From contig NZ_FOFO01000015.1 of assembly GCF_900110965.1 (NCBI RefSeq), positions 1 through 64,000 on the forward strand: a stretch of 64,000 nucleotides of DNA, given 5' to 3'. The translations under genes and the position numbers were made by a program. Under the pieces are notes generated by a model. The model was not told where the DNA came from. It was given only the letters and a program-made list of their open reading frames with translations, and ran no database searches. The DNA comes from Ectothiorhodospira magna. Its GTDB lineage: Bacteria; Pseudomonadota; Gammaproteobacteria; Ectothiorhodospirales; Ectothiorhodospiraceae. This document shows positions 21,236 through 28,735 of the stretch, piece by piece; the stretch's first letter is position 1, and every line of letters starts with the position of its first letter.

Positions 21236-21271
21236 GTTTGTATCTCCGTTGAAATTTGATATTTGGCATGG

Positions 21272-21302
21272 GGCCGCCGGGGGGCAGTCACACCCGACGG
21301 CC
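21272..21302 (-). repeat. Imperfect hairpin between barrel gene and znuA
   Basis: The arms GGCCGTCGGG and CCCGGCGGCC (read on the minus strand) pair with one mismatch around an 11-base loop. It lies after the stop of the barrel gene and before the znuA ribosome site, with no T run. It may protect or process the mRNA between two genes needed in unequal amounts; this is inference. Confidence 0.35.
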
Positions 21303-21317
21303 TGGTGGCTCCCGGCA

Positions 21318-22718
21318 TCAGAACTGGTGGGCACCATGTACACCGAGCGCCATCTGGAACTGGAGCATGAAGGACCAGCCATCGCCGTCCTCGCCATTGT
21401 CGGTGGCAAAGTCGGAACGGTTTACCTGCCCCCGCAGCATGGAGAACTCAGTGGGGCGGAAGGTGACATTGCCGGCGTAGCGGTAGGAGGTGCCGAAGGA
21501 GGCGAACCCATCGTCCTCGACCAGGGCATTTTCGTTGGTCAGACCCAGGGCCTCGGCCCGCAGCCCCAGTTGCCAGCGGGGCGCGATGCCATAAAGACCC
21601 TGAATATACAGACCGTCCTGGCGGGATTTTCCGGACAAGTGGTTGGTTTCTTCCAGCCTGCCGTTATTGACTCCGGAGAATCTGAATTCCCGGAAATCGG
21701 CGTCGATCTGCCGATAGAAATATTCACCCTGGAGGGTCAGATCCCCCTGGCCGTGGGAACGGCCCGCGCTGTACTTGTACACCGCATCCAAACCGGCGAA
21801 CCAGGCATCCCCATCCCAGGTTTCATAGTGCAGGCTGGAATGAAGGTCATCCCGCTGGAAACCACGGGCGTAACCATAGGAAATCCCGAACTGTGCCGCA
21901 TGATCAAAGCCAAGATCCGGGCCGAACTTGGCAAAGCCGGTAATCAGACGCGGGCCGGAGACATCATTGAAGGGGTTATCATCGCGCCAGCGCTGGCGCT
22001 CCGGATTGCCGGTATCTGGGTTGGGGGTCACCGTCACGTGAGAGACCCGACCGCTGCCCACGTGGGAGGCAATGCCCTCGGTTTCACCCTGCAACAACTC
22101 AAGGCCGAACCGACTGTAGAATGGCGTGTTCGGCATCCACGTCAACTGCACCCCCTTCTCCTGCAGGCCATGGTCTCCAAACAGGAATTCATTCACCAAT
22201 GGCCGGTCCACGAATGCCCAGTCGTGGGGATGCTGGGCGTTGATGTATCCCACGTCGGAGAGGAATTTGCCCACCTTGATCTGCAGGCCCGCCGGTAGAT
22301 TGCGGCTGGTGGCATAGGCCTCTTCCACCTCGATGCTGTGTTCATCCAGGGCCAGCATCACAAAGGCATCGAAATAGTTATCCACCGAGGCGCTGAAGGC
22401 CAGTTCGATCTCCCGCAGATTGAAGCCGTCATCCAGGCCGTGGCCGTGGTCATGCCCGTGGCCGTGACTATGCCCGCCCTCGAATCCCGCTGGATCATCC
22501 ACATGACCGCTGAATTCATTGAAATACACCGTATCAACGATGATGGAGATATCGGGATTGAAAGCGGAACCGGAGGTCACCTGCTGGCTGCCCCCCAGCG
22601 GTAACGGTGACAGGCGGGCACCTGGAAGCTGGCTGTCACGAACCATGTCCTGGGCCATCACCGGCAGGGGTAATGACATCAGTACGGCGACAGGCAGGGC
22701 GCGTTTGAGAAAAGTCAT
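21318..22718 (-). CDS. Outer-membrane beta-barrel with His-rich loop, likely zinc-linked
   Basis: 466 residues. The signal peptide MTFLKRALPVAVLMSLPLPV ends near MAQ. The rest is rich in alternating aromatic/hydrophobic strands (QGEYFYRQIDADFREFRFSG) and ends in phenylalanine (GAHQF), typical of outer-membrane barrels. No TonB box or plug is seen, so it is porin-like rather than a TonB receptor. A histidine cluster at residues 83-93 (GGHSHGHGHDHGHG) could capture zinc. AGGAG lies 10 bases before the ATG and a Zur-like palindrome about 55 bases upstream. It heads the run with the ZnuABC-type importer, so passage of zinc across the outer membrane is the likely job, by context. Confidence 0.72.
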   Translation of the reverse strand: MTFLKRALPVAVLMSLPLPVMAQDMVRDSQLPGARLSPLPLGGSQQVTSGSAFNPDISIIVDTVYFNEFSGHVDDPAGFEGGHSHGHGHDHGHGLDDGFNLREIELAFSASVDNYFDAFVMLALDEHSIEVEEAYATSRNLPAGLQIKVGKFLSDVGYINAQHPHDWAFVDRPLVNEFLFGDHGLQEKGVQLTWMPNTPFYSRFGLELLQGETEGIASHVGSGRVSHVTVTPNPDTGNPERQRWRDDNPFNDVSGPRLITGFAKFGPDLGFDHAAQFGISYGYARGFQRDDLHSSLHYETWDGDAWFAGLDAVYKYSAGRSHGQGDLTLQGEYFYRQIDADFREFRFSGVNNGRLEETNHLSGKSRQDGLYIQGLYGIAPRWQLGLRAEALGLTNENALVEDDGFASFGTSYRYAGNVTFRPTEFSMLRGQVNRSDFATDNGEDGDGWSFMLQFQMALGVHGAHQF

Positions 22719-22773
22719 CGTGGGCGGGCTCCTGTGGGTGTACTATTGACTGATAATCTTTTGCATTAGCGTC

Positions 22774-22786
22774 GTTATATCATAAC
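22774..22786. promoter_or_regulatory. Zur-like operator
   Basis: The palindrome GTTATATCATAAC differs at two central positions from the gammaproteobacterial Zur core as I recall it (GTTATAATATAAC). It lies about 55 bases before the barrel gene that starts the zinc-uptake run. A TATGAT hexamer on the minus strand overlaps it and could be a -10 box, so repressor binding would block transcription. Confidence 0.6.
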
Positions 22787-22949
22787 TTCAAAGACTCGAA
22801 AACAGGAAACGGAAGATTTCCACCCCGCGATGGGAGCCCGCACCTTGGGTGCATGAGACTTCAGCGCCAGTTTCTGATCGGACTGGAAGGCTGATGGTGC
22901 CCTGGCCAATTTCGCCCCGATATCCGCACATCTGGCGGGGGAGGGACGC

Positions 22950-23702
22950 TCAAAGGGTAGGAATGATGTTCTCCAGCAAGGTGCGGACGTTCACCATGCC
23001 CTCGGCCACGTTGCGGTCCACCTCCTCCATGGAAATCTCACCCTGCCCTTCGCCACGGCCCGCGGCCCAGTTGGCCACCACGGCACAGGTGGCATAACAC
23101 AGCTCCAGTTCCCGGGCCAGGGCCGCCTCCGGCATGCCGGTCATACCCACGATGTCGCAGCCGTCCCGCTCCAGACGATTGACCTCCGCCGCCGTCTCCA
23201 GCCGTGGCCCCTGGGTTGCGCCGTAGGTGCCCCGGTCCACGAAATCCAGACCAATCTGGCGGGCTTCCTGGATCAGCGCATGACGCAGTTCCTCACAGTA
23301 GGGATGGGTGAAATCCACATGGGTGACATGGCTTAAATCCGCCTCGAACAGGGTGTGGCCACGGGACCAGGTGTAGTCGATGATCTGATCGGGAAACACC
23401 AGCCGGGGCGGCGCCATCTCGGCAGTGATCCCCCCCACTGCCGCCACCGCCACCACCCGGTGGATGCCGGCATTCTTGAGCGCCCACAGGTTTGCACGAT
23501 AATTGATTCGATGGGGTGGGATGGTATGCCCATAGCCGTGACGGGCCAGGAACATGACCTCCCGGCCAGCCAGTACGCCGTGGGTGATGGGGCCTGAAGG
23601 TTCACCGTAGGGCGTATGCATCACTTCACGGCGAGTGATCTCCAGGCCCTTGAGGGAAGTCAGTCCGGTGCCGCCGATGATGGCGATGGTGGTGTCAGTC
23701 AT
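22950..23702 (-). CDS. S-methyl-5'-thioinosine phosphorylase / MTA phosphorylase family
   Basis: A 250-residue purine nucleoside phosphorylase of the MTAP/PNP class. The phosphate-binding start IAIIGGTGLTSL, the loop FLARHGYGHTIPPHRINYRA and the base-site region DIVGMTGMPEAALARELELC are all present. In gammaproteobacteria with this length and MTGMPEA-type base site the preferred substrate is often methylthioinosine (as in Pseudomonas) rather than methylthioadenosine; that choice is inference. GAGGA precedes the ATG. It lies downstream of hpt on the same strand, and hypoxanthine released by MTIP is the substrate of Hpt, so the two form a salvage pair. Confidence 0.86.
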   Translation of the reverse strand: MTDTTIAIIGGTGLTSLKGLEITRREVMHTPYGEPSGPITHGVLAGREVMFLARHGYGHTIPPHRINYRANLWALKNAGIHRVVAVAAVGGITAEMAPPRLVFPDQIIDYTWSRGHTLFEADLSHVTHVDFTHPYCEELRHALIQEARQIGLDFVDRGTYGATQGPRLETAAEVNRLERDGCDIVGMTGMPEAALARELELCYATCAVVANWAAGRGEGQGEISMEEVDRNVAEGMVNVRTLLENIIPTL

Positions 23703-23727
23703 GAGGTCCTCGTTGATGCAACAGACA

Positions 23728-23753
23728 GGACGGCATCGGCACCGATGCCGTCC
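23728..23753. repeat. Perfect inverted repeat between hpt and the MTIP gene
   Basis: Twelve-base arms GGACGGCATCGG and CCGATGCCGTCC flank a two-base centre. It lies after the hpt stop and before the ribosome site of the next gene. No T run follows on the transcribed strand; a TTTTTTT lies 10 bases beyond it on the plus strand, where no gene needs terminating. It may be an mRNA-stabilising hairpin or a protein-binding palindrome. Confidence 0.55.
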
Positions 23754-23775
23754 AGGGGAATTTTTTTCGGGGATT

Positions 23776-24333
23776 TTAGCAGCCCTTCACGGCATAGATG
23801 CCGGGGACATTGCGCAGGTATTCCTTGTAGTCCATCCCGTAACCAAAGACATAACGGTCTTCCACCTCGACCCCCAGGTAATCCACCATCAGTCCGGGTA
23901 CACGCCGGTCATGGTGTTTGAGCACCAGGGCGGCGGATAAAACCTGGCCGGCCCCTTCCTCGCGGCAGTACTCCAGGATGCCCGCCAGGGTATGCCCTTC
24001 GTCCAGAATATCGTCCAGCACCAGGACCGTGCGGTCCTTGAGGGAGGTCTGCGGCTTCACCAGCCAATGCAGTTCTTCGCCACCGGTAAGGGCGCCCCGA
24101 TACCGGGTCGCATGAAGATAGTCCACCTGCAGGGGAAAATGCAGACGGGTCAACAGATGACCCGCAGCGACCACGCCACCGGTCATCACACACAGTATCA
24201 GGGGGTTGCTGTCCGCCAAATCACCGGTGATGGCCTCGGCCATGCGGTCCATGGCCGCCTCCACCTGTTCACGGGGCACAAGGCAATCCGCCTCGGCCAG
24301 GACCTGTTTTACATGCTCTGGAGTTACGGACAT
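23776..24333 (-). CDS. hpt: Hypoxanthine-guanine phosphoribosyltransferase
   Basis: A 185-residue type I phosphoribosyltransferase converting hypoxanthine or guanine with PRPP to IMP or GMP. The PRPP-binding motif is VLVLDDILDEGHTLAGI, preceded by a KPQTSLKDR loop. The base-specificity region is DYLGVEVEDRYVFGYGMDY, whose V/E-DRYV-GYG pattern is typical of HPRT. The start MSVTPEHVKQ has AAGGG 5 bases upstream; frame further upstream lacks family similarity. It is upstream of the MTIP gene on the same strand. Confidence 0.88.
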   Translation of the reverse strand: MSVTPEHVKQVLAEADCLVPREQVEAAMDRMAEAITGDLADSNPLILCVMTGGVVAAGHLLTRLHFPLQVDYLHATRYRGALTGGEELHWLVKPQTSLKDRTVLVLDDILDEGHTLAGILEYCREEGAGQVLSAALVLKHHDRRVPGLMVDYLGVEVEDRYVFGYGMDYKEYLRNVPGIYAVKGC

Positions 24334-24448
24334 GGCAACCCTTTCTGTTTGTCGGCTATCGGCCATTATCGGGACGATGCTGTGATGCTGTGATGTTGCA
24401 AAGGCATTATAGGCACTGGATTCCAGGCCCCACAATGCCAGGAAGGTG

Positions 24449-25495
24449 TCAAACCGGCAGTTCCAGATTCTTGTCATCATTCAGCGCCCGTGCAATGGAC
24501 ACCGCCGAAGCCCATGCCGGATCCGTTTCCAGATCAGCCCAGGCAGGGGCGCGGCGCCCATGCATGCGGGCCAGGCGAGCCATGGATACCGGGTCTGTAT
24601 GCCCCTCCAGGGCATCGAGCACCTGCAGGGCGCCTTCCGGGTGATTGCAGACCAGCATCATGTCACAACCGGCCTCAAGGGCCAGGCGGGCACGGCGGGG
24701 AAAATCGCCGAAACTCTCGGTGGCGGCCATGCTCAGGTCATCACTGAAGATGGCCCCCTTGAAACCCAGACGTCCGCGCAGCACCTGCTGCAGCCAGAGG
24801 GAGGAAAAACCGGCGGGCAGATCATCCACCGGGTCGTACACCACATGGGCAGGCATGATGCCGGCAATACCCTCACGCACCAGCCGATCAAACGGCTGGA
24901 GATCATCATGCAGGATCTGATCAAATGGCCGGTGATCCACTGGCAGGGCCAGGTGAGAATCCGCCTGTACCCCGCCATGTCCTGGAAAATGCTTGCCCAC
25001 GGCTTCCATGCCCGCGGCCCGCATGCCGGCCACCAGGTGATGTCCCAGCTCTCCCACCACCTCCGGGCGACGATGAAAGGCCCGATTACCGATCACGCCG
25101 CTGCAGCCGTGGGCCAGATCCAGCACCGGGGCAAAGCTGAAATCCACCCCCACGGCACGCAGTTCCGCCGCCAGCAACCAACCCAGAGTACGGGCGTGAC
25201 GGCGAGCCGTGGCGGGGTCCTGGTCATGCAGGGCACCCAGGGTAGCCATGGGCGGCACAAGGGTGAATCCTTCACGAAACCGCTGCACCCGGCCACCTTC
25301 ATGGTCCACCGCCACCAGCAGATGGGGATCCCGCAGGGCATGGATCTCGGTCACCAGGGTCGTGAGCTGCTCGCGGGATTCAAAATTGCGGGTAAACAGG
25401 ATCACGCCCCCCACCCCAGGACGCTGTAATAACTGCCGTTCCCAGGCCGTCATGGACGTGCCTTCCAGATCCACCATCACAGGCCCCAGGGGCAT
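24449..25495 (-). CDS. nagZ: Beta-N-acetylhexosaminidase NagZ
   Basis: A 348-residue cytoplasmic glycoside hydrolase family 3 enzyme that removes N-acetylglucosamine from anhydromuropeptides in peptidoglycan recycling. The start MPLGPVMVDLEGTSM and the motif AVDHEGGRVQRFREGF are typical. KHFPGHGGVQADSHLALP is the NagZ loop carrying the Asp-His catalytic pair, and FSDDLSMAA carries the nucleophile aspartate. GGGAGA lies 8 bases before the ATG. It is upstream of hpt on the same strand with a 115-base gap, so it may be separately transcribed. Confidence 0.93.
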   Translation of the reverse strand: MPLGPVMVDLEGTSMTAWERQLLQRPGVGGVILFTRNFESREQLTTLVTEIHALRDPHLLVAVDHEGGRVQRFREGFTLVPPMATLGALHDQDPATARRHARTLGWLLAAELRAVGVDFSFAPVLDLAHGCSGVIGNRAFHRRPEVVGELGHHLVAGMRAAGMEAVGKHFPGHGGVQADSHLALPVDHRPFDQILHDDLQPFDRLVREGIAGIMPAHVVYDPVDDLPAGFSSLWLQQVLRGRLGFKGAIFSDDLSMAATESFGDFPRRARLALEAGCDMMLVCNHPEGALQVLDALEGHTDPVSMARLARMHGRRAPAWADLETDPAWASAVSIARALNDDKNLELPV

Positions 25496-25584
25496 AACAC
25501 TGTCTCCCGATTTGCAAACACCTGTTAAAACCGTATTTTCGGCGCGAAGCACAAAAAACAGCAGGCAACAACAGTCCGACGCTA

Positions 25585-25613
25585 TGGATACTGTCAGAGT
25601 ACCTGTTTAGAAT
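25585..25613 (+). promoter_or_regulatory. Sigma-70-type promoter for the lipoprotein gene
   Basis: TGGATA at 25585-25590 and TAGAAT at 25608-25613 are spaced by 17 bases. A GGAGG ribosome site follows just before the ATG at 25657. Assigned by eye from hexamer similarity. Confidence 0.45.
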
Positions 25614-25656
25614 GAGGCTTCCAATCATCATGCACCCAGCTTGACCGGAGGTTTCC

Positions 25657-25953
25657 ATGCAGAAAGGCATGTTCAAGATTGTTATGGCCTCGGCAGCAGC
25701 CCTGACCCTGGTATTGACCACAGGCTGTGCCACCACCAAGAGCCTGGAAGAAAATCGTCAAATGATCGACGATGTCAGGGTCACCAGTGATCAGGCCCTG
25801 CGTACCGCCAACGAGGCCAGAAGCAGCGCAGATCAGGCTAACCGCACTGCCAATGAAGCCAACCGCAAGGCTGACCGCGCCCTGCAGGAAAATGCCCGCC
25901 TGCGCGAAATGATCGAACGCATGGAGCGCACCTTCCAGCGGCCCGGAAAGTAA
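25657..25953 (+). CDS. Small alanine-zipper lipoprotein (Lpp/OprI-like)
   Basis: 98 residues. The N-terminal signal peptide ends in a lipobox LVLTTGC with the lipidated cysteine at residue 24. The mature part is a continuous heptad-like helix rich in alanine, asparagine and charged residues (SDQALRTANEARSSADQANR), matching the coiled-coil trimeric Lpp and OprI lipoproteins that sit in the outer membrane and may tie it to peptidoglycan. The C terminus ends PGK; the terminal lysine could be the peptidoglycan link, as in Lpp. GGAGG lies 5 bases before the ATG. A clear intrinsic terminator follows, so this is a single-gene transcript, probably strongly expressed. Confidence 0.82.
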   Translation: MQKGMFKIVMASAAALTLVLTTGCATTKSLEENRQMIDDVRVTSDQALRTANEARSSADQANRTANEANRKADRALQENARLREMIERMERTFQRPGK

Positions 25954-25997
25954 TTCTTTGCCGCTTCAAGGGGCGCGACCCTGATCGTGTCCCCGGT

Positions 25998-26026
25998 AAA
26001 AGCCCGCCTATGGCGGGCTTTTTTTT
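25998..26026 (+). terminator. Intrinsic terminator after the lipoprotein gene
   Basis: AAAGCCCGCC and GGCGGGCTTT form a strong GC stem with a short loop followed by a long T run, 45 bases after the lipoprotein stop. The A run on the other side could give partial termination on the minus strand too. Confidence 0.85.
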
Positions 26027-26053
26027 GCTCACTGCACATCCGGATATCGGCGT

Positions 26054-26097
26054 TTGACAGATGACAAAAAAATAAATGAGAATAAGAATAATTTTGA
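26054..26097 (+). promoter_or_regulatory. Promoter with overlapping Fur-like box for the TonB receptor
   Basis: A perfect TTGACA -35 lies at 26054-26059, with GAGAAT 18 bases on as -10. AATGAGAATAAGAATAATTT at 26075-26094 covers the -10 and resembles three A/T-rich GATAAT-type Fur hexamers. Fur repression under iron sufficiency is the likely control. A start codon inside this block is therefore improbable. Confidence 0.5.
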
Positions 26098-26191
26098 ACA
26101 TTCCAACCCGCAAGCCAGCCAATCCCCCCGAGGGCCTAGCCAGCCAGCGTCACTTTTGACCTCACGAAGGGGATACATCCGTGCCCAAGAC

Positions 26192-28351
26192 ATGCCGCAC
26201 GTCCGGCGAATGCCGAATCGACTCAGATTGACCGCATTGGCCACCGGGGTTTCATTTGCCCTGGCCTCGCCCGCAGCCCTGGCCCAACAGGCCGTGGAAA
26301 TGCCGGCCATGGTGGTGACCGCCGGTGGCTTCCAGCAGGAAATCGTCAATGCACCGGCCAGCATCACGGTGGTCACCCGCGAAGAACTGGAACAGAAACA
26401 GATCACCAACATCGCAGACGCCCTACGGGGCATCGAAGGCGTGGATATCAACGGCCTGGATGCACGCAGCAACAAGACGGGCAACCGAACCATCAGCCTG
26501 CGCGGACTGCCCAGCGAATACACTCTGGTTCTGATCGACGGACGCCGCCAGAATGTCCCCGGCACCGTGGCCCCCAATGCCTTCGTGGACTCCGCCTCGG
26601 TCTTCTTCCCCCCGGTAGCCGCCATCGAACGCATCGAAGTCATCCGCGGCCCCATGTCCACCCTCTATGGTGCCGATGCCCTGGGCGGTGTGGTCAACAT
26701 CATCACCCGCAAGCCTGGCGAGCACTGGGGCGGTTCAGCCTCCCTGAGCAGCACTTTCCAGAGTGATGCGGAATTCGGCGGCAACACCACCCTGGAAGCC
26801 TATGCCGCCGGCCCCCTGGTGGAAGACCGGCTCTCGCTGCAGGTGTATGGCCGACTGTACGAGCGCGCCGAATCGCGGATCACCTGGCCTGGGCAGAACG
26901 AAAGCCTGGTGGACAACCGGACCATGGGACAAAACCCCGCCGGCGCCAATGTGGAAACCTTCGGTGGACGCCTGACCCTGACCCCCAACGTGGACAATGA
27001 CATCTCCCTGGGGGTCGATATCACCCGTCAGACCTACAACAATGATCGCGGCCAGCTGGGGCGCATCCGCCAGAACAATGCCGGCGCCTTCCGGGATGGT
27101 TATGACAAGGAGCTGGGATTCGAGCGGGACCAGGTCTACCTGGCCCATACCGGACGTTACGAGATCGGTATCCTGGAATCCGCCCTCACCTACAACCGCA
27201 CCGAAACCACGGGCAGGACCATTCCTGAAAATGCCGTGGGGTCGGCTTCGCCCGGGCTGGTGGTGGGCGCAGACCGCAAGCTGGAAAGTGAAACGACCAT
27301 TCTGGATACCAAGCTCATCACCTTCGTCGGTGACCACACCCTCTCATTGGGTGCCCAGTACATTGATGCGCGCATGGAGGACGGCATCCCTCAGAGCACC
27401 TTCAAGAACCGGCAGTGGGGTGTCTTTGTCGAAGACGAGTGGGCCATGACCCAGCAGTTTGCCCTGACCGGCGGCCTGCGCTACGACAATCACGATGCCT
27501 TTGGTGGACAGGTCACGCCGCGTCTTTACGGTGTCTGGAACGCCTCTCCCGCCTAGACCCTCAAGGGTGGCGTGGGACGCGGTTACCGTGCCCCCTACCT
27601 GGAACAGCTGCACGACGGCATCATCGGCTATGGCGGAAACGGCGAAATCGCGCTGTTCGGAAACCCGGATCTCGATCCGGAGATCAGTACCAACTACGAA
27701 GTCGCTGCCCTGTTTGACAACCGGGCCGGCCTGAACCTGCAGGCCACCCTGTTCTATACCAATATCGAAGACAAGATCGAGCGTCCCACCGGGGCATCGG
27801 GCATGCCCGATGAGCCCAGCAACATCGGTGAAGCACGGATTCGGGGTGTGGAACTCAACGGTCGCTGGCAGTTCGCGCCCCACTGGCAGGTGGCCGCCAA
27901 CTACACCTATACCGATAGCGAAGTCACCTCCTCCATCGTCAGGGGCTTTGAGAAAGGTGATCCCCTGTACAGCATCCCGGAACACATGATCAATACCCGC
28001 CTCTCGTGGCAGACCACCCCGGCCCTGAGCACCTTCCTGGATGTGGAATACCGCAGCAGCCGATTCCGCCCGGACAGCTTCCATGAGCCCCATCTTGGAG
28101 GCAGTGCGCAGGGTGCCGCCGAAGCCCTGGGGGATTTCAAGGGCTATACCCTGGTGGATCTTGGCGCCACCTATCGGTTCAACCGCCATGTTTCCGTCAC
28201 CGGCGTGGTCCACAACCTGCTGGACAAGGATTTCAACGACTATCGCGCCTATCCCTTGCGCAATGATCCGGGTACCACAGCTTACAGCAATGTCTATAAC
28301 CAGCTGCTGGAACCTCGCAGGCTGTGGGTTTCCATGAACGTGGATTTCTAG
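26192..28351 (+). pseudogene. TonB-dependent receptor interrupted by one in-frame TAG
   Basis: One reading frame of 719 codons encodes a complete outer-membrane receptor apart from a TAG at 27554-27556 (codon 455). Before it are a signal peptide (LTALATGVSFALASPAALA), a plug domain (ITVVTREELEQKQITNIADAL; VEVIRGP-type IEVIRGPMSTLYGADALGG) and most barrel strands. After it the frame continues without shift as TLKGGVGRGYRAPYLEQLHD and runs to the C-terminal aromatic strand ending VDF. In homologues this site usually reads W-x-x-K-x-G, so a TGG to TAG change is the simple reading. It may be a recent nonsense mutation, a sequencing error or readthrough. The start at 26192 is uncertain (18 bases of alternatives). 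A Fur-like box and adjacent hemP suggest a haem or siderophore ligand. Confidence 0.85.
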
Positions 28352-28400
28352 TCCTGACACTCCACCCCGGCCCAGGCCCTGAGAGCCAGGGCCGGATGCC

Positions 28401-28601
28401 TCACTTGGTCAGAATCAGCTTCCCCTTGCTGGTGACCCGCAGGGTATAGATCTCGCCCTGGTGCTCGATCCGCAGCTGGCGACGCCCCTCCAGCAGATCC
28501 GCGCTGGAAAGCAAGCGGATGCCTTGGGAAGATGCCGGTTGCCTCTCTGCTTCCCGTCCCTCCCGCGCTTCGGTTGCAGGGTATTTTTGCTGCTGGTTCA
28601 T
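28401..28601 (-). CDS. hemP: Hemin uptake protein HemP
   Basis: 66 residues. The C-terminal 40 residues (SSADLLEGRRQLRIEHQGEI, then YTLRVTSKGKLILTK) carry the family pattern of HemP, a small cytoplasmic protein encoded next to haem receptors and under Fur control. The start MNQQQKYPAT has GGAGAG 10 bases upstream; the longer open frame covers the Fur box and was rejected. It is convergent with the interrupted TonB receptor, 49 bases from its end, which supports haem as that receptor's ligand. The N-terminal 25 residues are low complexity. Confidence 0.87.
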   Translation of the reverse strand: MNQQQKYPATEAREGREAERQPASSQGIRLLSSADLLEGRRQLRIEHQGEIYTLRVTSKGKLILTK

Positions 28602-28672
28602 TGAGACAATCTCTCCACGCCGAAGTCTGCCCATGCCGCCGGCAGGCCCATGATCAAACACGAATTGGAGAT

Positions 28673-28702
28673 ATTGTTGTTGATAATCATTATTATTGTC
28701 AA
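28673..28702 (-). promoter_or_regulatory. hemP promoter with Fur box
   Basis: On the minus strand TTGACA (28702-28697) and AACAAT (28678-28673) are 18 bases apart. The sequence at 28700-28682 reads GACAATAATAATGATTATC, agreeing at 16 of 19 positions with the Fur consensus GATAATGATAATCATTATC. It lies about 80 bases before the hemP start. Iron-dependent repression is well supported. Confidence 0.72.
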
Positions 28703-28706
28703 ACTT

Positions 28707-28730
28707 TATAACGCCATTATTAGCGTTATA
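28707..28730. repeat. Inverted repeat upstream of hemP
   Basis: TATAACGC and GCGTTATA flank eight bases, directly upstream of the hemP -35 and directly after the stop of the diguanylate cyclase gene. It could be a second operator or a weak hairpin terminator; no T run follows. Confidence 0.5.
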
Positions 28731-28735
28731 GAAGA

